From positions 4,866,501 to 4,930,500 of the forward strand of contig NZ_CP141608.1 in assembly GCF_035581345.1 (NCBI RefSeq): a stretch of 64,000 nucleotides of DNA, given 5' to 3'. The stretch comes from Pseudomonas sp. JQ170C (lineage in GTDB: Bacteria > Pseudomonadota > Gammaproteobacteria > Pseudomonadales > Pseudomonadaceae). The position numbers were made by a program, and so were the translations under genes. How positions within the stretch are numbered: the first letter of the stretch is position 1; each line of letters starts with the position of its first letter. Under the pieces are notes generated by a model that was not told where the DNA came from, did not search any database, and was given only the letters and a program-made list of their open reading frames with translations. This document shows positions 54,474 to 61,375 of this stretch, piece after piece.

Positions 54474-54595
54474 GTAGGAGCGGGCTTGCCCCGCGATAGC
54501 GATGTGGATGGAAGGCCGCTATCGCGGGGCAAGCCCGCTCCCACAGCAAGTCCTCTCCACAGCAAGCCCTCTCCCACAACAAGCCCGCTCCTACG
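54474..54595. repeat. REP pair followed by three degenerate REP-derived direct repeats
   Basis: A normal inverted pair lies at 54474-54496 and 54522-54544. It is followed by three shorter copies in direct orientation, beginning CAGCAAGTCCTCTC, CAGCAAGCCCTCTC and CAACAAGCCCGCTCCTAC. The last copy supplies the TAG stop codon of pcaK. The block separates pcaK from the pcaI operator. Confidence 0.85.
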
Positions 54596-55937
54596 TGGCA
54601 TCGGCGTGGCTGACCACGCCTTTGATGATCACTGCCACCGTGGCGATTGCCGCCGGGATCACCAGCGCGGTGAGCACTTGCTCGAAGTTCCAGCCCAGGC
54701 CCAGCAGGGTGGCACCCATCCAGGCACCGAGGATGGCGCCGAATCGACCGATGCCCAGCATCCACGAAACCCCCGTGGCCCGGCCTTGAGTCGGGTAGAA
54801 ACGCGCCGCCAGCGACGGCATGGCCGATTGCGCGCCGTTGACGCACATACCGGCAATCAGCACCAGGGTCGCCAGCAGCGTGATGTTGCCCAGGCTCTGC
54901 CCTACTGCGTAGGCAAATACCCCGGCCAACAGATAGAAGATGCCAATCACCTTGTGCGGGTTGTAGCGGTCCATCGCCCAGCCCACAGCGACGGCACTGA
55001 GCACGCCGCCGAACTGGAACAGCGCACCAATGAACGCGGCCTGCTCCATGCTCGCGCCACTGTCGCGCATCAGGGTCGGCAGCCAGCTGGTCAGCAGGTA
55101 CACAATCACCAGGCCCATGAAGTAGGTCAGCCACAACAGCAAGGTGCCGACGCTGTAAGTGCCCGAGAAGATCACGGCAAAGACGTTGCGCGCCTTGACC
55201 GTTTTCTGTTCCGGCACGCTGAAGCTCGATGCCTGGCCGACAATGGCCGGTTCGATCGGCGCCAGGGTCTTGCGCACTTTGTCGGTGCCACGGTTGCGTA
55301 CCACCAGATAGCGCGCCGATTCCGGCAACCAGAACAACAGCACCACCGCCAGGATCAGCGGCAACACGCCGCCGATCAGCAGCAGGCTGTGCCAGCCGAA
55401 GGCCGGGATCAGTTTGGCCGAGATGAAACCACCACCGGCCATCCCCAGGTTGAAGCCGCAGAACATGCTGGTCACCAGCAGCGACTTGTGCCGTTCCGGG
55501 GTGTATTCGGACAGCAGCGTCGTGGCATTGGGCATGCCTGCGCCCAGGCCCAGGCCGGTCAGAAAGCGCAGCACCAGCAGTTGGTCGACGTTGGTGCTGT
55601 AGGCCGATGCCAGGCTGAAGGCGCCGAACAACACCACCGCCCCTACCAGCACCACTTTGCGCCCGAAACGATCAGCCAGCGGCCCGGACCCCAGGGCCCC
55701 GAAGACCATGCCGATCAGCGCGGCACTCATCACCGGGCCCAGGCTTGCGCGGTCAATGCCCCAGTCCTGTGACAGCGCCGGCGCAATAAAGCCCATCGCC
55801 GCCGTGTCCAGGCCATCGAGGAAAACAATCAGAAAACACAGGATCACCACCCGCCACTGATAGCGCGACAGCGGTTGTTGATTGATGAAGGACTGCACAT
55901 CAAGGCAGTTTCCAACAGCAGCGTGGGGACTGTTCAT
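54591..55937 (-). CDS. pcaK: 4-hydroxybenzoate transporter and chemoreceptor-like permease
   Basis: The 448-residue MFS protein of the aromatic acid:H+ symporter family imports 4-hydroxybenzoate and protocatechuate. It begins with the PcaK-type segment CLDVQSFINQQPLSRYQWRVVILCFLIVFLDGLDTAAMGF. The Asp in LDGLDTAAMGF and the motif GPLADRFGRKVVL are the family's functional signatures. The ribosome site is weak. A 19-codon ORF and a PcaR-like palindrome lie in its long leader. The stop codon is donated by a REP remnant. Confidence 0.93.
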   Translation of the reverse strand: MNSPHAAVGNCLDVQSFINQQPLSRYQWRVVILCFLIVFLDGLDTAAMGFIAPALSQDWGIDRASLGPVMSAALIGMVFGALGSGPLADRFGRKVVLVGAVVLFGAFSLASAYSTNVDQLLVLRFLTGLGLGAGMPNATTLLSEYTPERHKSLLVTSMFCGFNLGMAGGGFISAKLIPAFGWHSLLLIGGVLPLILAVVLLFWLPESARYLVVRNRGTDKVRKTLAPIEPAIVGQASSFSVPEQKTVKARNVFAVIFSGTYSVGTLLLWLTYFMGLVIVYLLTSWLPTLMRDSGASMEQAAFIGALFQFGGVLSAVAVGWAMDRYNPHKVIGIFYLLAGVFAYAVGQSLGNITLLATLVLIAGMCVNGAQSAMPSLAARFYPTQGRATGVSWMLGIGRFGAILGAWMGATLLGLGWNFEQVLTALVIPAAIATVAVIIKGVVSHADAT

Positions 55938-56021
55938 TATTTTTATCCAGTAGGAGCGCGCAGGTGTGCGGGTGCGCGCGTGAACGGCACAAACGGTGAG
56001 GATCGGTTTAGGGCGTGCGGA

Positions 56022-56081
56022 TCAGCCGCGCAGCAGGTACTGAAATAACTGCAGGCGGTGTTTGAAGGGGATGACAGTCAT
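56022..56081 (-). CDS. Possible 19-codon leader ORF upstream of pcaK
   Basis: Starting at ATG 56081 and ending TGA at 56022, the frame reads MTVIPFKHRLQLFQYLLRG, with GAGAGG about 10 nt upstream. It lies in the 280-bp gap between pcaR and pcaK, 84 bp before pcaK. Its hydrophobic/basic makeup and ribosome site suggest a translated leader peptide that could couple to or attenuate pcaK expression. It is too short for statistics, so confidence is low. Confidence 0.35.
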   Translation of the reverse strand: MTVIPFKHRLQLFQYLLRG

Positions 56082-56170
56082 GGGGCATTCGCCTCTCGCT
56101 CATTATTATGGGCGGTCAGGGCAGGCTGACCGATGCGAGGGACATTAATAAGACACTGGAACCGGCGCAA

Positions 56171-56202
56171 TTCGATAAACGCATCTGTGTGCGTTTATCG
56201 AA
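56171..56202 (-). promoter_or_regulatory. PcaR-like palindrome between pcaR and pcaK
   Basis: TTCGATAAACGCA and TGCGTTTATCGAA are a perfect 13-bp inverted repeat with a 6-nt centre. The outer halves contain TTCGATAA, the core of the PcaR box. It lies 15 bp after the pcaR stop and about 234 bp upstream of the pcaK start, and is the likely operator of the pcaK promoter. Confidence 0.7.
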
Positions 56203-56216
56203 CAGGAACTGCAGCG

Positions 56217-57092
56217 TCAGGCAAACAGCTGGGCACTCAGGTCACGGCTGGCCGCGAGCATGATGGGCAGGAAACGTTGCTCAAGTTCGGTGCGGCTGAC
56301 CCGGCCCGCATGGGTGCTGACGTTCAGCGCAGCCAGCACCTGGCCGGAGGCATCGTAGACCGGTACGGCAATCGAACGCAGGCCCTGCTCCAGCTCCTGG
56401 TCGACCACGCACCAGCCCTGCTGACGGACTTGTTGCAGGCAGTCGAGCAGCGCCACCGGGTCATGAATGGTGCGGCTGGTCTTGGCTTGCAGGTCGGCAT
56501 GCTCCAGGTATTCATGCAAGGTGGCATCGTCCAGGGCCGCCAGCAGGATTCGTCCCATGGAGGTGCAATAGGCCGGCAGCCGTCCCCCCACCGAGAGGTC
56601 GACCGAAATCAGGCGCTGTACCGTCGCCGAGCGGGCGATGTAAAGAATGTCATCGCCTTCGAGCGTGGCCATGTTGCAGGCCTCGTGCAGTTGGTCGCTC
56701 ATGCGGTCCAGGTACGGCTGCGCCGAAACGGCCAGCGGCGTCGACGACAAATAGGCATGCCCCAGGGTCAGTACTTTGGGCAACAGCGAGTAGGTTCGCC
56801 CGTCGGTGGTGGCGTACCCCAGCTTCATCAGGGTGTGCAGGCAGCGGCGCACGGCGGCGCGGGGAATTTCGGTGCGGTGGCTGATCTGGGCGATGGTCAG
56901 GTGGCGCTTGCGCTCCTGAAACGCCTGAACCACAGCCAGCCCCCGGGCCAGCGACGTCATGAAATCGGGGTCACCGGTGAAGGCCTGGATACGCTTGGCC
57001 GGTGAAGCGACGATGGGGGGTGCCAGCGACGCAAACGAACTGCGCACCTGATCGTTCAATCCGGGCCCTTTGGGCGGTATTTCTTCTGTCAT
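56217..57092 (-). CDS. pcaR: IclR-family activator of the pca regulon
   Basis: The 291-residue regulator has a winged helix-turn-helix at about 48-95 (LTIAQISHRTEIPRAAVRRCLHTL) and an IclR effector domain (about 110-285; GRILLAALDDATLHEYLE). The order of neighbours and the boxes at four sites support PcaR, which activates pca genes with 3-oxoadipate. GAGGTG lies 5 nt before the ATG. An inverted pair of PcaR-box cores lies 30-60 bp upstream, consistent with autoregulation. Confidence 0.93.
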   Translation of the reverse strand: MTEEIPPKGPGLNDQVRSSFASLAPPIVASPAKRIQAFTGDPDFMTSLARGLAVVQAFQERKRHLTIAQISHRTEIPRAAVRRCLHTLMKLGYATTDGRTYSLLPKVLTLGHAYLSSTPLAVSAQPYLDRMSDQLHEACNMATLEGDDILYIARSATVQRLISVDLSVGGRLPAYCTSMGRILLAALDDATLHEYLEHADLQAKTSRTIHDPVALLDCLQQVRQQGWCVVDQELEQGLRSIAVPVYDASGQVLAALNVSTHAGRVSRTELEQRFLPIMLAASRDLSAQLFA

Positions 57093-57120
57093 GGTTCACC
57101 TCGGCAACACGGTCACTGGG

Positions 57121-57150
57121 GCGATTATCGAACCAACGACCGATAATCGC
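57121..57150. promoter_or_regulatory. PcaR-like inverted boxes between pcaR and a divergent transcript
   Basis: GCGATTATCG (57121-57130) and CGATAATCGC (57141-57150) are a perfect 10-bp inverted repeat with a 10-bp centre, both carrying the PcaR core. They sit 30 bp upstream of pcaR and immediately upstream of the -35 hexamer of a promoter pointing the other way. Confidence 0.78.
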
Positions 57151-57152
57151 AA

Positions 57153-57278
57153 TTGACCGCTACCCTCAATTGCTTATACCTTTCTACCGCCACCATGTGG
57201 CTTCTTGGAGAGACTGGTCAGGTACCCACCGTAGAAGTCCCAGGCACGGCCTTGCCCACGAAGCGAGGCCGTTTTTTT
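57153..57278 (+). ncRNA. Candidate small RNA divergent from pcaR
   Basis: A sigma-70-like promoter (TTGACC at 57153-57158, 16-bp spacer, TATACC at 57175-57180) is followed about 65 bp later by a strong terminator. Transcription from about 57187 would give an RNA of about 90 nt. No convincing coding frame exists in it: a 78-codon frame runs straight through the terminator stem. The start region overlaps PcaR-like boxes, so the RNA may be under PcaR control. I do not recognise it as a known Pseudomonas RNA. Confidence 0.45.
57246..57278 (+). terminator. Terminator of the candidate small RNA
   Basis: ACGGCCT and AGGCCGT form a 7-bp stem with a 13-nt loop, followed directly by seven T residues. 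No protein gene ends upstream of it on this strand, so it must serve a transcript that starts in the pcaR intergenic region. Confidence 0.82.
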
Positions 57279-57662
57279 CCTCCGGGACATTTGTTTTATC
57301 GCTATCCTGTGAACAGAAGCCCATGCGATAGTCCGGTTTTGTTCCAGCCTCGACAAGTGTGTAACAACACGCAGCCCTTGCTGTCATAAGCATCGTTATA
57401 TAAGTTGCAGGCTAGTTCGTACCCACTGCCTGGCAGGCGTTCGGCGGATCCGATTCATACCTGCCGGAACTCATCGGGTAGCGGACAGACACAATTACCG
57501 CAAGGTTGAATACGCAGTTGTTCATATTTGTGTGCATACTCAAAACCTACTGTTGCTGCGACAGTCATGCCCCTCTGGCAGCGTAGCCGCATTGCAAGTT
57601 GTGCTGTTGCACCGCTCTAATGCGTTAACGCCAGAGTTTATTCATAACCAACAGGTAGCACT
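57279..57662. other. Gene-poor stretch between the small RNA terminator and the 66-aa ORF
   Basis: These 384 bp are less GC-rich than the surroundings and contain no open frame with a ribosome site, no REP element and no recognisable RNA. The promoter of the small gene at 57663 must lie here. TATATA at about 57397 is a possible -10 but lacks a clear -35. Confidence 0.5.
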
Positions 57663-57863
57663 GTGACGAAAGACGAACTGCGCGCGGAACTTGAGCGCCA
57701 GGAACAACGTTACAAGGAAGTTTACGGCGGAGAAGTCACCACTTATGCCGCCCAGCCCGACCCTGAACGCAAGCCTTGGCGCAAACGCGCAAGCATCCGC
57801 GACCAGGCCTTTGCCCAGGAATTGCAGAAAATCGAAAAAGAGCTCAAGCCCGACGAGGGCTAG
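57663..57863 (+). CDS. Small conserved-looking hydrophilic protein (66 aa)
   Basis: From GTG 57663 the frame reads [20 protein letters not shown]..., a charged helical protein: helix about 3-20, a proline-containing middle ([17 protein letters not shown]), and a second helix about 45-63. CAGGTAG lies 7 nt upstream. It has no membrane segments and no recognised domain. The composition suggests a small nucleic-acid- or protein-binding helix pair. It may be cotranscribed with nothing: pit has its own promoter. Confidence 0.7.
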   Translation: MTKDELRAELERQEQRYKEVYGGEVTTYAAQPDPERKPWRKRASIRDQAFAQELQKIEKELKPDEG

Positions 57864-58137
57864 CATGTGCCGGTCGCTACCGCCTGCCTGATGCAGGCGG
57901 TCGACGCTGCAACAGAGGAAAGTCCGTAGCGGCAATCGTTACACTGCCTACAGCAGCTCGTAATGGAATCTCACAAATTTCATACGGCCGTTTGAATCTT
58001 TCATTGCAGCCAGGGAGCGCCCTAAACCTTTAAATTTTCAGGATTTTCCCTGATTTTCAAGGGTATTTTCCTAGTCGATCCCGGCACTTTCACCCTCGGC
58101 ACGACGCCGAAAAGGCCAAGACCAGTCAGCAGCAAGT
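57864..58137. other. Non-coding stretch before pit, with a long hairpin and an RNase-P-like 12-mer
   Basis: ACCGCCTGC/GCAGGCGGT (57879-57887, 57893-57901) forms a perfect 9-bp stem. Just after it comes AGAGGAAAGTCCG (57914-57926), identical to the conserved core of RNase P RNA. The remaining parts of RNase P RNA are absent, so this is not rnpB. Nothing else is recognised in the stretch. Confidence 0.4.
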
Positions 58138-58151
58138 GCATCGATTAGCAG

Positions 58152-58197
58152 GGTTTTCTGGCATAATCGCGCCCCCTTATGACCGGGTCAGAAAACC
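58152..58197 (+). promoter_or_regulatory. pit promoter region with inverted repeat near the start codon
   Basis: CATAAT at 58162-58167 is a likely -10. GGTTTTCTG (58152-58160) and CAGAAAACC (58189-58197) are inverted 9-mers flanking it, the second ending 4 nt before the ATG. No Shine-Dalgarno sequence is visible in the short leader. Confidence 0.5.
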
Positions 58198-58200
58198 TTC

Positions 58201-59673
58201 ATGATCGATTTATTCAGCGGACTTGATGCCTGGGTACTGGTGAGCTTGCTGCTCGCTTTGACCTTCGTACTCGCCTTCGAGTTCATTAATGGCTTTCATG
58301 ACACCGCCAACGCGGTTGCTACAGTCATTTATACCAAAGCCATGCCGCCGCACCTGGCGGTGTTCTTCTCCGGGGTGTTCAACTTCCTCGGCGTTCTGCT
58401 CGGCGGTGTCGGGGTGGCCTATGCCATCGTTCACCTGTTGCCGGTAGAGCTGCTGATCAATGTGAACACTGGCCACGGCCTGGCCATGGTCTTCTCCCTG
58501 CTGGCCGCAGCCATCGCCTGGAACCTGGGCACCTGGTACTTCGGTATCCCGGCGTCCAGCTCCCACACCCTGATCGGCTCGATCCTCGGCGTAGGCCTTG
58601 CCAACGCCCTGATCAGCGACATTCCACTGGGTGACGGGGTCAACTGGCAAAAAGCTGTCGACATCGGCATGTCCCTGGTGCTCTCGCCCATGGCCGGCTT
58701 TGCCGTGGCAGCCCTGGTGCTGCTGGGCCTGAAGTGGTGGCGCCCGCTGTCGAAGATGCACAAGACGCCGGAACAGCGCCGCAAACTCGACGATAAAAAG
58801 CACCCGCCGTTCTGGAACCGCCTGGTTCTGGTGATTTCGGCCATGGCTGTGAGCTTCGTACACGGCTCCAACGATGGCCAGAAAGGCATCGGCCTGATCA
58901 TGCTGGTGCTGATCGGTATCGTTCCGGCGCAGTTCGTTCTGGACCTCAACAGCACCACCTACCAGATCGAGCGTACCCGCGACGCCACCCTGCACCTGAG
59001 CCAGTTCTACCAGCGCAACGAAGCGACCCTGGGTGAGTTCCTGGCCCTGGGCAAAGCGCAAGATGCCGACCTGCCGGAGCAGTTCAGCTGCAATCCGCAG
59101 CAGACCGAGCCGACCATCAATGCCTTGCTGCAATCGCTCAAGGGCGTGACCGAGTACCGCTCGCTGAGCCCGGAAAAGCGTATTGAAGTACGCCGCTACC
59201 TGCTCTGCCTGGACGACACGGCCAAGAAAGTCGGCAAGCTGCCGGGCCTGCAGCCACGTGAAAAGGCTGACCTGGACAAACTGCGCAAAGACCTCACGGC
59301 CACCACCGAATACGCACCGTTCTGGGTAATCCTGGCGGTAGCCCTGGCCCTGGGCCTGGGTACCATGGTCGGCTGGAAGCGTGTGGTTCTGACCATCGGT
59401 GAGAAGATCGGCAAGCAGGGCATGACCTATGCCCAGGGCATGTCGGCACAGATCACCGCGGCGTGCGCCATCGGCATGGCCAACATCTTCAGCTTGCCAG
59501 TGTCGACCACCCACGTACTGTCGTCGGGTGTGGCCGGTACCATGGTCGCGAACAAAAGCGGCCTGCAAGGCGGCACCGTTCGCACCATCCTGCTGGCCTG
59601 GGTACTGACCCTGCCGGCAACCGTGGGCCTGTCGGCAGCCTTGTTCTGGCTGGCGACCAAGTTCATCGTCTGA
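58201..59673 (+). CDS. pit: Low-affinity inorganic phosphate transporter
   Basis: The 490-residue Pit-family permease imports metal-phosphate complexes with protons. The duplicated PHO4 signature is visible: EFINGFHDTANAVAT near 27-41 and SFVHGSNDGQKGIG near 220-233, with IPASSSHTLIG and LPVSTTHVLSSG as the paired SSH/TTH motifs. A cytoplasmic loop of about 120 residues separates the halves (about 250-370), as in E. coli PitA. The PhoU-like DUF47 partner often found upstream is absent. A bidirectional terminator follows. Confidence 0.94.
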   Translation: MIDLFSGLDAWVLVSLLLALTFVLAFEFINGFHDTANAVATVIYTKAMPPHLAVFFSGVFNFLGVLLGGVGVAYAIVHLLPVELLINVNTGHGLAMVFSLLAAAIAWNLGTWYFGIPASSSHTLIGSILGVGLANALISDIPLGDGVNWQKAVDIGMSLVLSPMAGFAVAALVLLGLKWWRPLSKMHKTPEQRRKLDDKKHPPFWNRLVLVISAMAVSFVHGSNDGQKGIGLIMLVLIGIVPAQFVLDLNSTTYQIERTRDATLHLSQFYQRNEATLGEFLALGKAQDADLPEQFSCNPQQTEPTINALLQSLKGVTEYRSLSPEKRIEVRRYLLCLDDTAKKVGKLPGLQPREKADLDKLRKDLTATTEYAPFWVILAVALALGLGTMVGWKRVVLTIGEKIGKQGMTYAQGMSAQITAACAIGMANIFSLPVSTTHVLSSGVAGTMVANKSGLQGGTVRTILLAWVLTLPATVGLSAALFWLATKFIV

Positions 59674-59686
59674 ACTGTCCCGCATT

Positions 59687-59715
59687 GAAAAAGGCGCCTT
59701 CAAGGCGCCTTTTTC
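59687..59715. terminator. Bidirectional terminator between pit and the HerA-like gene
   Basis: GAAAAAGGCGCCTT and AAGGCGCCTTTTTC are perfect 14-bp arms around one base, so the RNA from either strand has a GC stem followed by U residues. It serves both convergent genes. Confidence 0.95.
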
Positions 59716-59726
59716 ATGCCTGCGGT

Positions 59727-61205
59727 TCAGCGTTTCTTGCTGCCACCGAGCAATGAGCCCATCAACCCGCGCACCAGCTGACGACCGAACTGGTTGGCTG
59801 CCTGACGCACCGCCGACTTGATCGCTTGCCCCGCAGCGCTCTGCAGGAACTCGCCAGCCTTGTCGGCCAGGCTCTCCTCGGCAGCGGCCGGGGCTTGCCC
59901 GGGTGTCGGTGCCCCGCCCTTTCGCGCGGTGAGCATTTCGTAGGCCGACTCACGGTCCACGGGTTTGTCGTAGCGCCCGGCCAGCGGGGACGATGCAATC
60001 AACGCGGCGCGTTCGGCCGCGCTCAATGGCCCTATCCGTGACTGCGGCGGCGCGATCAGCACCCGCTGGACCATACCCGGCGTGCCTTTTTCCTGCAGGG
60101 TACCCACCAACGCTTCACCAATGCCAAGCTCGGTCAGCACGCTCAGGGTGTCGAACGCAGGATTGGGGCGAAAGCCATCGGCCACGGCCTTCAACGACTT
60201 CTGCTCCTTGGCGGTGAACGCCCGCAGGCCATGCTGGACACGCAGGCCCAGTTGCGCCAAAACGTCATCCGGCAGGTCACTCGGCGACTGCGTAACAAAG
60301 TAGACCCCGACACCCTTGGAGCGAATCAGCCGCACCACCTGCTCCAGTCGATCCTGCAAAGCCTTGGGCGTGCCGTTGAACAACAAGTGCGCTTCATCGA
60401 AGAACAATGCCAGCAGCGGTTTGTCGGCATCGCCGCGCTCGGGCAGTTGCTCGAACAGCTCGGCCAGCAGCCACAGCAGGAAGGTTGCATACACCTTCGG
60501 CGCCTCGTGCACCAGGCGGCTGGCATCAAGCAGGTGGATGCGTCCGCGCCCCTCGGCATCCGGGCGCAAGATATCTTCCAACTGCAACGCCGGTTCGCCA
60601 AACAGCGCTTCGGCGCCCTGCTGCTCCAGGGTAGCCAGGCGCCGCAACAGCGCCTGACTGGAGCCGGTCGTCATCAGGGCACTGTCTTCGCCCAGCAATT
60701 GCGGGTTGTCCTTGAGGTGGGCCAGCAGCGCCTTGAGGTCCTTGATATCGAGCAGCAGCAGACCTTCACGGTCGGCCACTTTGAAGGCGGCATACAGCGC
60801 CGCCTGCTGAGAGTCGGTCAGTTCCAGCAAGTTGCCCAGCAGCAACGGGCCCATTTCGCTGAGGGTGGTGCGCAAGGGATGGCCGGATTGGCCGTGGATA
60901 TCCCACAGACTGACCGGATATGCCTGCGGCCGATGCTCAAGCCAGGGCATCCCGGCAATGCGCTCGGCCACCTTGCCCTGGGGATTGCCCACGGCGCCCA
61001 GGCCACACAGGTCGCCTTTGACATCGGCAGCGAATACCGCGACCCCGGCATCGCTGAAGGCCTCGGCCATGTGCTGCAGGGTCACGGTCTTGCCGGTACC
61101 GGTGGCGCCGGCGATCAGGCCGTGGCGATTGGCCAGGCGCATGGCCTGGGAGACCGGTTGGCCGGCAAGATCCGCGCCGAGCACGAACTGCGAAGAGTCA
61201 GGCAT
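59727..61205 (-). CDS. HerA-like DUF853 ATPase (YjgR family)
   Basis: The 492-residue P-loop ATPase of the HerA/FtsK superfamily has Walker A GATGTGKT at 33-40, Walker B LLALFFDEAHLLF near 270-282, an arginine-finger-type region QVVRLIRSKGVGVYFVTQSP, and an Ala/Gly-rich C-terminal tail ending GSLLGGSKKR. GAGGG precedes the ATG. The cellular role of YjgR proteins is not known. It is cut off from pit by a shared terminator and diverges from the chemoreceptor gene. Confidence 0.88.
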   Translation of the reverse strand: MPDSSQFVLGADLAGQPVSQAMRLANRHGLIAGATGTGKTVTLQHMAEAFSDAGVAVFAADVKGDLCGLGAVGNPQGKVAERIAGMPWLEHRPQAYPVSLWDIHGQSGHPLRTTLSEMGPLLLGNLLELTDSQQAALYAAFKVADREGLLLLDIKDLKALLAHLKDNPQLLGEDSALMTTGSSQALLRRLATLEQQGAEALFGEPALQLEDILRPDAEGRGRIHLLDASRLVHEAPKVYATFLLWLLAELFEQLPERGDADKPLLALFFDEAHLLFNGTPKALQDRLEQVVRLIRSKGVGVYFVTQSPSDLPDDVLAQLGLRVQHGLRAFTAKEQKSLKAVADGFRPNPAFDTLSVLTELGIGEALVGTLQEKGTPGMVQRVLIAPPQSRIGPLSAAERAALIASSPLAGRYDKPVDRESAYEMLTARKGGAPTPGQAPAAAEESLADKAGEFLQSAAGQAIKSAVRQAANQFGRQLVRGLMGSLLGGSKKR

Positions 61206-61223
61206 GTTTTTTCACCCTCTGTT

Positions 61224-61250
61224 TAAGCTTTGGCTCGAATCGGCCGATAT
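61224..61250 (+). promoter_or_regulatory. FliA (sigma-28) promoter of the chemoreceptor gene
   Basis: TAAGCTTT, an 11-bp spacer and GCCGATAT match the flagellar sigma-28 consensus TAAAGTTT-N11-GCCGATAA in 13 of 16 positions with exact spacing. It lies about 125 bp upstream of the chemoreceptor ATG and ties its expression to motility. Confidence 0.85.
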
Positions 61251-61375
61251 CAAGTTAGCGATAGACCACCAGAAAGACAGGAATAGCCCGACAAGGAGAG
61301 GGGACCTGCACTGCTTTCAAACTGTTCTTTGTGCAAACGAACCCGGATAACAAAACCTTAGCGGACCGACACGTT

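Noticed and set aside
57153..57389. A 78-codon plus-strand frame
   Set aside because: It begins inside the promoter and passes through the terminator stem and T-tract. It has no ribosome site and fits poorly with Pseudomonas codon use.
57879..57926. rnpB gene
   Set aside because: Only the 13-base core and one stem resemble RNase P RNA. The later conserved regions and the 3' end are absent within 300 bp.
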